Positions 33,093 to 41,468 of a stretch of DNA of 64,000 bases are shown in pieces. The notes under the pieces were generated by a model. The model was given only the letters and a program-made list of their open reading frames with translations. It was not told the origin of the DNA and searched no databases. The position numbers were made by a program, and so were the translations under genes. Numbering within the stretch: the first letter of the stretch is position 1; every line of letters starts with the position of its first letter. Where the stretch lies: positions 558,001-622,000 of the forward strand of contig CAVUDO010000006.1 of NCBI GenBank assembly GCA_963740255.1, read 5' to 3'. The DNA is from CAVUDO01 sp963740255. GTDB lineage: Bacteria; Actinomycetota; Actinomycetes; Mycobacteriales; Cryptosporangiaceae.

Positions 33093-33356
33093 GTGACCGA
33101 CACCACGATCAAGGTCGACGCTGGCGTGCGGGACCGGCTCGCCCTCCTGGCCAGGCAGCGGGGTTGCACGATGCGCGACCTCGTCGCCGAGCTGGCGGAA
33201 GCCACGCCGACCAGGGAAGAGCTCGATGCCCGCGGTGCAGCTGCGACGGCCTACCTGCGTGAACATCTCGCTCCGGATCTCACCGACGCCGACCTTGCCG
33301 CGGGTGAACGATTCTGGCGGGATCTGGAAGCCGGCGGCCGCCCGGCCGCCCGGTGA
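33093..33356 (+). CDS. Antitoxin-like small protein (RHH/VapB-type)
   Basis: 87 aa. It opens TDTTIKVDAGVRDRLALLAR QRGCT-type sequence: a strand TTIKVD then a helix, as in ribbon-helix-helix antitoxins. The second helix is MRDLVAELAEATP, and the rest is an acidic helical tail. TATACT (33081-33086) lies 6 nt before GTG 33093 and there is no Shine-Dalgarno, so the message is probably leaderless. The stop overlaps the next GTG (GTGA). Confidence 0.7.
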   Translation: MTDTTIKVDAGVRDRLALLARQRGCTMRDLVAELAEATPTREELDARGAAATAYLREHLAPDLTDADLAAGERFWRDLEAGGRPAAR

Positions 33357-33739
33357 GCACCGCCGTCATCTTCGACCACACCGCACTGCTCGGGCTCGGT
33401 GCCGGAACGCCCTTTCTCTCTCGCATCGTGGATCGCGCTCACTACGAGACCGACCGATATGTCTGTGCCCCGGCGTTGTGCGTGGTGGCGGCCGTGGCCG
33501 GCCGCCCCGGTCTGGCCGATCACCTCGGTGCGCTGCCCGCGGTGGAGGTTCTCGAACTCGGGTACGCCGCGGCGTCCGCGGTGGGTGTCCTGGTCGCGGC
33601 CGACGTCGACTGGCGTCTGGCCCACGCGGTGCAGGCGGCGAAGCCGAATGCCGAGTGGCCGCGGGGCATCCCGGTGGTGACGGCCGTGCCGGATCGGTAC
33701 ACGCCGTGGCAGGTGCCGACGATCCCGTTCCCTCCATGA
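33353..33739 (+). CDS. PIN-like protein, probable toxin partner
   Basis: 128 aa. The start STAVIFDHTALLGLGAG resembles the first PIN strand with its Asp. The later DRYVCAPALCVVAAVAG matches the second PIN helix, but the usual Glu is replaced by Ala. ADVDWRLAHAVQAAKPNAEW and VVTAVPDRYTPW keep Asp residues at later positions. It is therefore a VapC/PIN-like fold with an incomplete acidic site. Coupled translation with the RHH protein supports a toxin-antitoxin-type pair. Activity is uncertain. Confidence 0.55.
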   Translation: MSTAVIFDHTALLGLGAGTPFLSRIVDRAHYETDRYVCAPALCVVAAVAGRPGLADHLGALPAVEVLELGYAAASAVGVLVAADVDWRLAHAVQAAKPNAEWPRGIPVVTAVPDRYTPWQVPTIPFPP

Positions 33740-33785
33740 GGGGGCCGGTGACAGTTCGCCTGTGCTGCGGGGGTGGAATGGTGAA

Positions 33786-35264
33786 ATGACGCCGCTGAGG
33801 GTGCCGGTCTCCGGGGAGCCGCTGACGCCCGGGCAGGTGGTCGCCGTCGCCCGGCAGGGCGCCGGGGTCGCGCTGACCGACGAGGCGCTGGCCGCGATGG
33901 CCGCGAGCCGGGCGCGGGTGGACGAGCTGGCCGCCGGCGCCGAGCCGGCGTACGGGATCTCGACCGGGTTCGGCGCGCTGGCCACCCGTCACATCCCGGC
34001 CGAGGAGCGGGCGCGGCTGCAGCGGTCGCTGGTGCGTTCGCATGCGGCCAGTGCGGGTCCGGAGGTCGAGCGCGAGGTCGTCCGGGCGATGATGCTGCTG
34101 CGGTTGCGGACGCTGGCCACCGGCCGCACGGGCATCCGGCCGCGGACGGCCCAGACGCTCGCCGCCCTGCTCGACGCGGGTGTCACGCCGGTGGTGGGGG
34201 AGTACGGCTCGCTGGGCTGCTCCGGCGATCTCGCGCCGCTCGCGCACGTCGCGCTGGCCCTGATCGGCGAGGGCCGGGTGCGGGATGCGGACGGCGTGGC
34301 GTGCGACGCGGCCGAGGCGCTGGCCGCCGCGGGCATCGCCCCGGTGGAGCTGGCCGCCAAGGAGGGCCTGGCGCTGATCAACGGCACCGACGGGATGCTC
34401 GGCATGCTGGTGCTGGCCGGTGTCGACCTGCGGGCGCTGGCGACGGTGGCCGACCTCGCCGCCGCGATGAGCGTCGAGGCACTGCTGGGGACCGACCGGG
34501 CGTACGCCGCCGAGCTGCAGGCGCTGCGGCCGCACCCCGGCCAGGCCGCCGCGGCGGAGAACATGGTGGCGCTGCTGGCCGGCTCGGCGATCGTGGAGAG
34601 TCACCGCGGCCCCGAGTGCACCCGGGTGCAGGACGCCTATTCGTTGCGCTGTGCCCCGCAGGTGGCCGGGGCGCTGCGCGACACCCTCGACCACGCCGGT
34701 GCCGTGGCCGGCCGGGAACTCGCCGCCGCGATCGACAACCCGGCGGTGCTCGCCGACGGCCAGGTGCGGTCCAACGGCAACTTCCACGGGGCGCCGGTGG
34801 CGTACGCGCTGGACTTCCTGGCCATCCCGGTGGCCGACACCGCGTCGATCAGCGAGCGTCGCACCGACCGGCTGCTCGACCCCGCCCGCTCGCACGGCCT
34901 GCCGCCGTTCCTGGCCGGCGACCCGGGCGTGGACTCCGGCCAGATGATCGCCCACTACACACAGGCAGCGATCGTCTCCGACCTCAAGCGGCTGGCCGTT
35001 CCCGCCAGCGTCGACTCGATCCCCACCTCGGCGATGCAGGAGGACCACGTGTCGATGGGCTGGCACGCGGGCCGCAAGCTCCGCCGTGCGGTGGACGGCC
35101 TGGCGGGCGTGCTGGCCGTCGAGATCCTGACGGCGGCCAGGGCGCTGGACCTGCGGGCGCCGCTCGCGCCGGCACCGGCCACCGCGGCCGTCCGGGCGGC
35201 GGTGCGCGAGCAGGTTCCCGGCCCCGGGGGGACCGCTACCTCGCTCCGGAGATCGCCGCGGTGA
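33786..35264 (+). CDS. hutH: Histidine ammonia-lyase, C-terminus altered by a frameshift
   Basis: 492 aa as read. Family features: YGISTGFGALATRHIPAEER with the active-site Tyr, the MIO triad as Cys-Ser-Gly in YGSLGCSGDLAPLAH (actinobacterial HALs often have Cys where others have Ala), NGTDGMLGMLVLAGVD, RVQDAYSLRCAPQVAG and SAMQEDHVSMGWHAGRKLRR. It should deaminate L-His to urocanate. After about residue 478 the frame leaves the conserved end: a G6 run at 35226-35231 puts the normal tail (RGDRYLAPEIAAVTALVRSG … PLH, stop near 35329) in another frame. ATG 33786 is chosen; an ATG/GTG further upstream is possible. No other hut genes are adjacent. Confidence 0.85.
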   Translation: MTPLRVPVSGEPLTPGQVVAVARQGAGVALTDEALAAMAASRARVDELAAGAEPAYGISTGFGALATRHIPAEERARLQRSLVRSHAASAGPEVEREVVRAMMLLRLRTLATGRTGIRPRTAQTLAALLDAGVTPVVGEYGSLGCSGDLAPLAHVALALIGEGRVRDADGVACDAAEALAAAGIAPVELAAKEGLALINGTDGMLGMLVLAGVDLRALATVADLAAAMSVEALLGTDRAYAAELQALRPHPGQAAAAENMVALLAGSAIVESHRGPECTRVQDAYSLRCAPQVAGALRDTLDHAGAVAGRELAAAIDNPAVLADGQVRSNGNFHGAPVAYALDFLAIPVADTASISERRTDRLLDPARSHGLPPFLAGDPGVDSGQMIAHYTQAAIVSDLKRLAVPASVDSIPTSAMQEDHVSMGWHAGRKLRRAVDGLAGVLAVEILTAARALDLRAPLAPAPATAAVRAAVREQVPGPGGTATSLRRSPR

Positions 35265-35329
35265 CCGCGCTCGTCCGCAGCGGCGCGCTCGTGGCCGCGG
35301 CCGAGGCGGTGGCGGGCCCGCTGCACTGA
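35265..35329 (+). pseudogene. Out-of-frame 3' end of hutH
   Basis: In the +1-shifted frame the sequence from about 35233 encodes DRYLAPEIAAVTALVRSGAL followed by VAAAEAVAGPLH and a stop at 35327-35329, the canonical C-terminal helix of histidine ammonia-lyases. One extra G in the preceding G-run would join it to hutH. Confidence 0.65.
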
Positions 35330-35540
35330 ACTCCCTGGTCGGACGGCGCAGCGGCCTGGCGGAAGGCGCGGCGTGTCGCTGAAGATTACGGGGCGACACC
35401 GGGCAGATGCACTGAGCTACGGTGACCAGATGCCCTTCCAGGGGGACGCCACCCACCACGCCACCGACGGTCACGGTGCGGACTCGATCGGATCACCCCA
35501 AAGGCAGACACCGGACCTGCTTCTCGGTAATCTGGCGCGC

Positions 35541-37217
35541 ATGCCAGCCCCCACAGACCCCTCCGGAAATCGCGGCGGCCGGCGGCGTTTTGCGTGGCTG
35601 TTCTGGATCGGGGTGGCGATTGCCCCGGTAGCGGCGTTGCTGCTCGTACTGGGACAGGGCGTAGGGCCACCGCGTGCGGCCGCCGTACTGGCCGTCCTCG
35701 CCGTGGTGATGATCGGTCTGAGCGTCACGTTCCGCGACGACACCGAGGCCATCCGTGACGACTTCCGCGAGCAGTTGCGGCTCGAGGTCGACCTGGTGCG
35801 CTCCGATGTCGACTCGCTGCGGCGCGGCGTCGAGCTGACCGTCCACCGCGAGCTGGAGCGGGTGCGGGGCGAGCTGGAGGCGGCCCGGCGCGAGACCGTC
35901 CTGCGGACGGAGTCCACCCGGCTGTCCCGGGTCACCGGCGAGCTCCCGGCCGCCGACCGCGACGCGCACACGATCGAGCCGATCTACGAGGAGTACCGGG
36001 CCCGCGCCACCAGGGCGAGCCGGCGCCGGGCCGAGCCGGAGGTCTACCGAGACGAGCCGGTGCGGGTGGTCGCGGCCCGGGTCGACTCCACCAGCCGGGA
36101 GGCCGACGTCCACCGCGGTGGTGCCTCCTACGACCAGAACGGCTACGAGACCCCACGGCACGACCGCGCCGCCGCGCGCGAGCTCGAGGACGCGCGCGCC
36201 ATGTCCGCCCGGTACGCGGAGGCGACGTACGACGATGCCGACCGGTACCAGGCCGACTACGCCGACTACCAGGCCGACTACCGGGCCGAGGTGTACGAGG
36301 AGCCCGGCCGGTACGGATCGGGCCGGCAGGAGCCGCAGGACGACGCCCCGTCCCGCGACCCGGTGCGCGCCGACACGGGCCGGCGCGCGTCCCGCCGGCG
36401 CCGTTCCGAGGAGCACGACAACGGCTACGACCGGGCCGGTCGCGGCTACCAGCAGGACGCGTACGACACCGGCACCCCGACGAACGACCGCGGCGGTCCG
36501 GGTCGGGCGGCCGACATGTCCGCCCCCGACCCCTGGTCCGCGTCGTGGGACTCCGTCGACGAACCCCGCTCGACCGCCGGCTGGAACCCGCCGGACCGGG
36601 ACCGCGGCTCGGACTGGTACGACGCAGCCGGCGAGCCGCGGGTGATCGCCGGTGACGTGGTGGGCGCACCGGGGTACTCGATCGGCGGGCAGGCACTGTC
36701 CGAATCGGACTTTGGCAGCGGGGCCGGGTTCGGCTCGGGCAACGGCTTCGGCTCGGGCACGGCGTTCGGCGGTTCGACCAACGGCGGCCACGACTACCGA
36801 CGTCCGGACCTGCCCGCGCTGCCCGAGGGCTCCTCCACGGCCTCGGGTGCGTCGTCCGACCCGTGGGCGTCGTCGTGGAACGGCTCGTCCTGGTCGACGG
36901 ATCCGTCCGAACTGGCCACGCCCGACCGGGACGCCGACGCCCCCTCCGGTTCGCGTCACGGCGCGCCCGACCGCGGCAGCTCGCGGCACGGCTCCTCCCA
37001 CGGGGCTTCGCTCAATGGCGCGTCGTCCCGTGGCGGCTCATTCGACGTGTCGGCGGTGAACGGCTCGTCCTTCGGCTATGGCGGCTCGCTCAACGGTTCC
37101 GCCCCGGACTACGGCGTGGACTTCGACCCGCCGAACCTCGACCACCTGCCGCCGGCACCCTCCCGCCACGGCGGGCGGCACTCCTCGACCGACGGCTACC
37201 ACGACCCGTACCAGTAG
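35541..37217 (+). CDS. Membrane-anchored coiled-coil protein with long disordered tail
   Basis: 558 aa. Two close hydrophobic segments (FAWLFWIGVAIAPVAALLLV and AAAVLAVLAVVMIGLSVTF, about residues 15-65) are followed by a charged coiled coil, DDFREQLRLEVDLVRSDVDS to VRGELEAARRETVLRTESTR (about 70-145). The remaining 400 residues are low-complexity: Arg/Asp/Tyr-rich, with ADYADYQADYRAEVYEE, then Gly/Ser-rich FGSGAGFGSGNGFGSGTAFG repeats. ATG 35541 has TAATCT (35528-35533) 7 nt upstream, with CAGACA 17 nt before it, so a leaderless start fits. Earlier in-frame starts would add unsupported residues. A scaffold role at the envelope is possible; no family is recognised. Confidence 0.7.
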   Translation: MPAPTDPSGNRGGRRRFAWLFWIGVAIAPVAALLLVLGQGVGPPRAAAVLAVLAVVMIGLSVTFRDDTEAIRDDFREQLRLEVDLVRSDVDSLRRGVELTVHRELERVRGELEAARRETVLRTESTRLSRVTGELPAADRDAHTIEPIYEEYRARATRASRRRAEPEVYRDEPVRVVAARVDSTSREADVHRGGASYDQNGYETPRHDRAAARELEDARAMSARYAEATYDDADRYQADYADYQADYRAEVYEEPGRYGSGRQEPQDDAPSRDPVRADTGRRASRRRRSEEHDNGYDRAGRGYQQDAYDTGTPTNDRGGPGRAADMSAPDPWSASWDSVDEPRSTAGWNPPDRDRGSDWYDAAGEPRVIAGDVVGAPGYSIGGQALSESDFGSGAGFGSGNGFGSGTAFGGSTNGGHDYRRPDLPALPEGSSTASGASSDPWASSWNGSSWSTDPSELATPDRDADAPSGSRHGAPDRGSSRHGSSHGASLNGASSRGGSFDVSAVNGSSFGYGGSLNGSAPDYGVDFDPPNLDHLPPAPSRHGGRHSSTDGYHDPYQ

Positions 37218-37265
37218 GCCGTCCCGAGCGCGGCGTGTCCACCCGCGGGTCGACGTCGGCGCGGC

Positions 37266-38438
37266 TTACTTGTCGACGTCGCCGACCACGAAGAACATCG
37301 AACCGAGGATCGCCACCAGGTCCGGCAGCAGCGCGCCCGGCAACAGCGTCGCGAGCGCCTGCACGTTCGCGTAGGACGCCGTCCGCAGCTTCATCCGCCA
37401 CGGCGTCTTCTCGCCCCGCGACACCAGATAGTAGCCGTTGATCCCGAGCGGGTTCTCGGTCCAGGCGTAGGTGTGGCCCTCGGGGGCCTTGACCACCTTG
37501 GGCAGCCGGACGTTCACCGGGCCGCGGAGCGAGGCCAGCCGGTCGAGGCAGGCGTCGGCGAGGTCGAGGGAGGCCTGGAGTTGGTCGAGCAGCACCTCGA
37601 ACCGGGCGTAGCAGTCGCCGGTCTGCCGGGTGACCACACGCAGCACGTCGCCCAGTTCGCCGTACGCGAGGTAGGGCTCGTCCCGCCGCAGGTCGATGTC
37701 GAGCCCGGACGCCCGGGCCACCGGGCCGCTCACACCGTAGCCGGCGGCCACGTCGCGGGCGAGCACGCCGACGCCGACGGTGCGGGCCAGGAAGATCTCG
37801 TTGCGCCGGATCAGGCGGTCGAGGTCGACCATCTTGGCGCGGACGTCGGCGACCGCGAGCCGGACCCGGTCGGTCCAGCCCGCGGGCACCTCTTCCTTGA
37901 TCCCGCCGACCCGGTTGAACATGTAGTGCATCCGGCCGCCGGACGCCTCCTCCATCACCGCCTGCAGCGTCTCGCGCTCGCGGAACGCGTAGAAAACCGG
38001 CGTGATCGCGCCGATCTCCAGCGGGTAGGAGCCCAGGAACATCAGGTGGTTGAGGACGCGGTTGAGTTCGGCGAGCAGCGTGCGCAGCCAGGTGGCGCGC
38101 TCGGGCACCTCGATGCCCATCATCCGCTCGACGGCGAGCGCCACCCCGAGTTCGTTGGAGAACGCCGACAGCCAGTCGTGCCGGTTGGCCAGCACGATGA
38201 TCTGCCGGTAGTCGCGCACCTCGTACAGCTTCTCCGCACCGCGGTGCATGTAGCCGACGATCGGCTCGCAGGCGACCACGCGTTCCCCGTCGACCACCAG
38301 CCGCAGCCGCAGCACACCGTGGGTGGAGGGATGCTGCGGGCCGATGTTGAGCACCATGTCGGCGGTGGCGAGCTGATCCGCCCCGGCACCGACGCCCACC
38401 GTCAGCTCCCGGGCGTCCGTCCCGGCGCGCACGCTCAC
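37266..38438 (-). CDS. nuoD: Orphan NADH-quinone oxidoreductase subunit D (49-kDa) homologue
   Basis: 390 aa. NuoD signatures: DMVLNIGPQHPSTHGVLRLR, EPIVGYMHRGAEKLYEVRDY, NRHDWLSAFSNELGVALAVE, MFNRVGGIKEEVPAGW and the C-terminal ILGSMFFVVGDVDK. In complex I this subunit forms part of the quinone pocket. No other nuo gene is in the window, so it is a paralogue outside the main operon, as also seen in Streptomyces near ftsH/fol. GTG 38438 is chosen because GGAGG lies 8 nt upstream; an ATG 8 codons earlier has none. Whether it joins complex I or another complex is unknown. Confidence 0.88.
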   Translation of the reverse strand: MSVRAGTDARELTVGVGAGADQLATADMVLNIGPQHPSTHGVLRLRLVVDGERVVACEPIVGYMHRGAEKLYEVRDYRQIIVLANRHDWLSAFSNELGVALAVERMMGIEVPERATWLRTLLAELNRVLNHLMFLGSYPLEIGAITPVFYAFRERETLQAVMEEASGGRMHYMFNRVGGIKEEVPAGWTDRVRLAVADVRAKMVDLDRLIRRNEIFLARTVGVGVLARDVAAGYGVSGPVARASGLDIDLRRDEPYLAYGELGDVLRVVTRQTGDCYARFEVLLDQLQASLDLADACLDRLASLRGPVNVRLPKVVKAPEGHTYAWTENPLGINGYYLVSRGEKTPWRMKLRTASYANVQALATLLPGALLPDLVAILGSMFFVVGDVDK

Positions 38439-38570
38439 CTGGCCACCCTCCACAGCGCCCATCGTGTCATGCGGCGGCCGACTCTGGTCCGATCTCGAAC
38501 CCGTCCGGTCCGCGGAAAGGGCGGCGGTCGGGCCCACGCAGAGAGGCGAACGCCGACCTAGGCTGGTGCC

Positions 38571-39812
38571 ATGACCGGTTCTCCGCCGACGGTCGTGCCG
38601 GGATTCGACCCGTGGTCCCCGGCGTTCGTGGCCTGGCCCTACGACGTCTACACCGAGCTGCGGGAACGGGCGCCGGTGTGGCGTTTCGAAGGCACCGGGC
38701 AGTGGATGGTGTCCCGCCACGACGACGTGAACGCCCTTCTCCGCGACCGCCGGCTGGGTCGGACCTACCGCCACGTCGCCACACCCGAGGAGCTGGGCCA
38801 TCCGCCCGACCCGGAGCACCTCGCACCGTTCTGGACGTTGATCCGGGACGGGATGCTCGACCGGGAGCCGCCCGACCACACCCGGCTGCGGCGGCTGGTC
38901 TCCCGGGCGTTCACGGCGCGGACGGTCGAACGCCTGCGGTCGCGGGTGGAGGACCTGGCCGACGGGCTGGTCTCCGACCTGCTCGACGCCGGCGCGGACG
39001 GATCGCCGGCGGACCTCGTCGCCCTCGTCGCCGAGCCGCTGCCGGTGGCGGTGGTCGCGGAGATGCTCGGCGTCCCGGAGAGCGACCGGCACCTGCTTCG
39101 GCCGTGGTCGGCGGCGATCTGCGGGATGTACGAGCTGAACCCCTCCGCCGAGGCCGGGCGGGCGGCGGTGCGGGCCAGCGTGGAGTTCTCGGCCTACCTG
39201 CGCGCACTGGCCGCCGCGCGCCGCGCCGACCCCGGCGACGACCTGGTCAGCGCGCTCACCCAGGTCGTCGACGGGGGGGACCGGCTCACGGTGGACGAGC
39301 TGGTGGGCACCTGCGTCCTGCTGCTCAACGCCGGCCACGAGGCGACCGTCAACGTCACCGGCAACGGCTGGTGGTCGCTGCTGCGGTACCCGGCCGAGCT
39401 CGACCGCCTCCGCACCGGACAGGTGGGCCTGGCCACCGCGGTCGAGGAGTTGATGCGCTTCGACACCCCGCTGCAGATGTTCGAACGCTGGGTGCTCGAA
39501 GACATCGAGGTGCGGGGAGTGCCGATCCCGCGGGGAGCGGAGGTAGGGCTGCTGTTCGGCTCGGCCAACCACGACCGGGACGTCTTCACCGAGCCGGACC
39601 GGCTGGACCTCGGGCGGAGGAACAACCCGCACCTCTCGTTCGGTGCCGGCATCCACTACTGCCTCGGGGCGCCGCTCGCCCGGATCGAGCTGGTCGCGTC
39701 GTTCGAGACCGTGCTCCGCCGGGTGCCCGCGCTGGCCCTGGCGGCCGAGCCGCGGTGGAAGCCCGGCTACATCGTCCGCGGCCTGGAGTCACTTCTGGTG
39801 ACGGTACGCTGA
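38571..39812 (+). CDS. Cytochrome P450
   Basis: 413 aa, typical for soluble actinobacterial P450s. The haem-binding motif is FGAGIHYCLGAPLARIEL with the axial Cys (about residue 361). The I-helix oxygen-activating segment is LLNAGHEATVNVTGNG, with Ala-Gly-His-Glu-Ala-Thr in place of AGxDTT, and the K-helix ExxR is EELMR. It should monooxygenate a small hydrophobic compound. TAGGCT (38559-38564) lies 6 nt before ATG 38571, which suggests a leaderless start. No ferredoxin or reductase is adjacent, so redox partners must come from elsewhere. Confidence 0.92.
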   Translation: MTGSPPTVVPGFDPWSPAFVAWPYDVYTELRERAPVWRFEGTGQWMVSRHDDVNALLRDRRLGRTYRHVATPEELGHPPDPEHLAPFWTLIRDGMLDREPPDHTRLRRLVSRAFTARTVERLRSRVEDLADGLVSDLLDAGADGSPADLVALVAEPLPVAVVAEMLGVPESDRHLLRPWSAAICGMYELNPSAEAGRAAVRASVEFSAYLRALAAARRADPGDDLVSALTQVVDGGDRLTVDELVGTCVLLLNAGHEATVNVTGNGWWSLLRYPAELDRLRTGQVGLATAVEELMRFDTPLQMFERWVLEDIEVRGVPIPRGAEVGLLFGSANHDRDVFTEPDRLDLGRRNNPHLSFGAGIHYCLGAPLARIELVASFETVLRRVPALALAAEPRWKPGYIVRGLESLLVTVR

Positions 39813-39858
39813 CGCGTCGCGGTGGCCGTGGCGCGCTTCGGGGGAGAAGCTGGGCGGT

Positions 39859-40110
39859 ATGGCATTTGTCGAACAGGCGCTCCAGGTCGTCGGGGCGATC
39901 CTGATCCTCGCGGCGTTCATCCTCGCCCAGCGCGGAGTGCTCGACCAGCACTCGCGGAGCTACCTGATCACCAACGCGGTCGGCGGCGCGCTGCTCGCCG
40001 TCCTCGCCCTGCTCGGGCGGAACTGGGGCTTCCTCCTGCTGGAGACGGTCTGGACACTGGTCGCGGTCTGGGGCCTGCTCCGCCCGGCGCCGCCCACACC
40101 GGCGAACTGA
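39859..40110 (+). CDS. Small membrane protein, CBU_0592 family
   Basis: 83 aa with two or three hydrophobic segments: ALQVVGAILILAAFILAQ, ITNAVGGALLAVLALLG and GFLLLETVWTLVAVWGLL. The pattern of SYLITNAVGG…ALL…WGFLLLETVW is the CBU_0592 family, short membrane proteins of unknown function. It begins 47 nt after the P450 stop and ends 8 nt from the convergent SRPBCC gene. Confidence 0.8.
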   Translation: MAFVEQALQVVGAILILAAFILAQRGVLDQHSRSYLITNAVGGALLAVLALLGRNWGFLLLETVWTLVAVWGLLRPAPPTPAN

Positions 40111-40117
40111 CCGGACG

Positions 40118-40594
40118 TCAGCCCGCCTGGCGGGTGGCCTCGGCGGCCGCCTTGAGACGCCGCAGGGTCTCGACCATCCCGGCCCGGTTGTGCGTGGAAC
40201 GGTCGGGGATGCGCTGCACCAGCTGGGCGAGCCGGCGCAGGACTCCTGCGCGCAGGTCCTCGGTCGTCTCGGTCACCACACAGCCGTCCTCGGCCGGAGC
40301 GATGTCGTAGCGCCAGGTGGCGATCGGGAACAGTCCCGCGCCGCGCACCATGAATGCGAAGACCCGTCCGCGCTCGGACTCGGTGACGGTGCAGGTGGTC
40401 CGCCAACGCTGGCCCGGGATCGCGTTCGTCCCGACGAAACGGGCCCCGACCTGCGGCCCTTCGGCCCCGTCGAGCCACCGGCAGTGCGTGGTCTCGGGAC
40501 TCCACTCACCCATCCGGCCGATGTCGGAGATCAGGTCCCAGACGTGTTCGGCGGGGGCGTGGACAGCGGTGGACACCGCGGTGGGCTCAGGCAT
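40118..40594 (-). CDS. SRPBCC / polyketide-cyclase-like protein
   Basis: 158 aa. It begins PTAVSTAVHAPAEHVWDLIS, the helix-grip start of the START/SRPBCC fold, with IGRMGEWSPETTHCRWLDGA and later RYDIAPAEDGCVVTETTEDL. These proteins bind hydrophobic ligands in a cavity; the role cannot be read from sequence. ATG 40594 is taken; the frame is open 14 codons upstream, and an ATG 3 codons earlier is equally possible. Confidence 0.82.
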   Translation of the reverse strand: MPEPTAVSTAVHAPAEHVWDLISDIGRMGEWSPETTHCRWLDGAEGPQVGARFVGTNAIPGQRWRTTCTVTESERGRVFAFMVRGAGLFPIATWRYDIAPAEDGCVVTETTEDLRAGVLRRLAQLVQRIPDRSTHNRAGMVETLRRLKAAAEATRQAG

Positions 40595-40724
40595 GCCGGC
40601 CATCCTGCCCGGCCAGCGCACCCCGACGTCGTCCACCCCCAGATCGAGGCGCGACAGGCTTCCCCCGGCACCCGTTCGTGGCTACTTCGTCGGTAAAGTG
40701 TCCGGAATCAACGTCGAGGGCAGG

Positions 40725-41309
40725 ATGGGTTCGGGCGTGAAGTTCGGTGGTGGATCCGACGGTGCCGGCCAGAGCGGTCGCCACCGGGCACGCGGGGAGA
40801 CGGGTGCCTGGCCGGTCCGGCGGGGTGACGAGCCGGTCGCGGCCGCTGGCGGCCTGCCCCCGTCGAAGGCGAAGAAGCCCAAACCCAAGCCCACCACACT
40901 CGCCGCCGTGCCGGAGTTCGTCCGCCGGGTCAACCCGCTGGAATTACCGGACCCCGCCGGCTACACCCATGCGACGGTGGCTCGGGGGCAGATCGTGTTC
41001 CTCGCCGGCCAGACCGGCATGGACATCGACGGCCGCATCGTGGAGGGCGGCCTGGTCAACCAGTTCGACCGGGCCCTGCAGAACATGCTCACCGCGCTGG
41101 CCGCCGCGGGTGGCGGCCCGGAGCATCTCGCCAGCCTGACCATCTACGTCACCGACGTCGAGGAATACCAGGAGAACGCCCGCCCGATCGGCGCGGTGTG
41201 GCGGGCGCGGTGCGGGGGAGGCTTCCCCGCGATGGCGCTGATCGGAGTGAGCCGGCTGTTCGATCCGGCGGCTGAGGTGGAGTTGCAGGGGTACGGGGTC
41301 ATTCCCTGA
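40725..41309 (+). CDS. RidA-family protein with N-terminal extension
   Basis: 194 aa. Residues about 70-194 are a RidA/YjgF domain: YTHATVARGQIVFLAGQTGM, VNQFDRALQNMLTALAAAGG, LASLTIYVTDVEEYQENARP and PAMALIGVSRLFDPAAEVEL. The Arg that deaminates enamines/imines in canonical RidA (R-x-x-x-x, near IGVSRLF) is present in SRLF. The first 65 residues are Gly/Arg-rich then Lys/Pro-rich (KAKKPKPKPT), unlike the 125-residue standard form. ATG 40725 has GAGGG 4 nt upstream. A later GTG before PEFVRRVNPLELP would give a canonical length, so the extension may not be translated. Confidence 0.8.
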   Translation: MGSGVKFGGGSDGAGQSGRHRARGETGAWPVRRGDEPVAAAGGLPPSKAKKPKPKPTTLAAVPEFVRRVNPLELPDPAGYTHATVARGQIVFLAGQTGMDIDGRIVEGGLVNQFDRALQNMLTALAAAGGGPEHLASLTIYVTDVEEYQENARPIGAVWRARCGGGFPAMALIGVSRLFDPAAEVELQGYGVIP

Positions 41310-41320
41310 GGTGGTTGGCC

Positions 41321-41456
41321 GCGACGGCGGTCGGGGTGGCCGGTTTGGACTGCTCGCAAGCTCGCTCTGCGTCCTGCACCGGCCACCCCGACCGCCGTCG
41401 CTCCGTGAGGGCCTGCGGCGAACCGGCGTTCGCTCTGCGTCCTGCACCGGCCACCC
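41321..41456. repeat. Inverted repeat (23 bp) with overlapping 27-bp direct repeats
   Basis: A perfect 23-bp inverted repeat: left arm 41321-41343 (GCGACGGCGGTCGGGG…) and right arm 41379-41401, 35-nt spacer, 24 bp if one T-A pair is added. Within it starts a 27-bp direct repeat, TCGCTCTGCGTCCTGCACCG and on, at 41362-41388 and 41430-41456 (68-bp period). It lies between the convergent RidA and methyltransferase genes. It may be a REP-like mobile repeat or a bidirectional terminator. Confidence 0.85.
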
Positions 41457-41468
41457 GATCCCTCTCCC

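Noticed and set aside
35373..35540. N-terminal extension of the membrane coiled-coil protein
   Set aside because: The frame is open from an upstream start, but the residues are not membrane-like or conserved in pattern, and a -10-like box sits 7 nt before ATG 35541.
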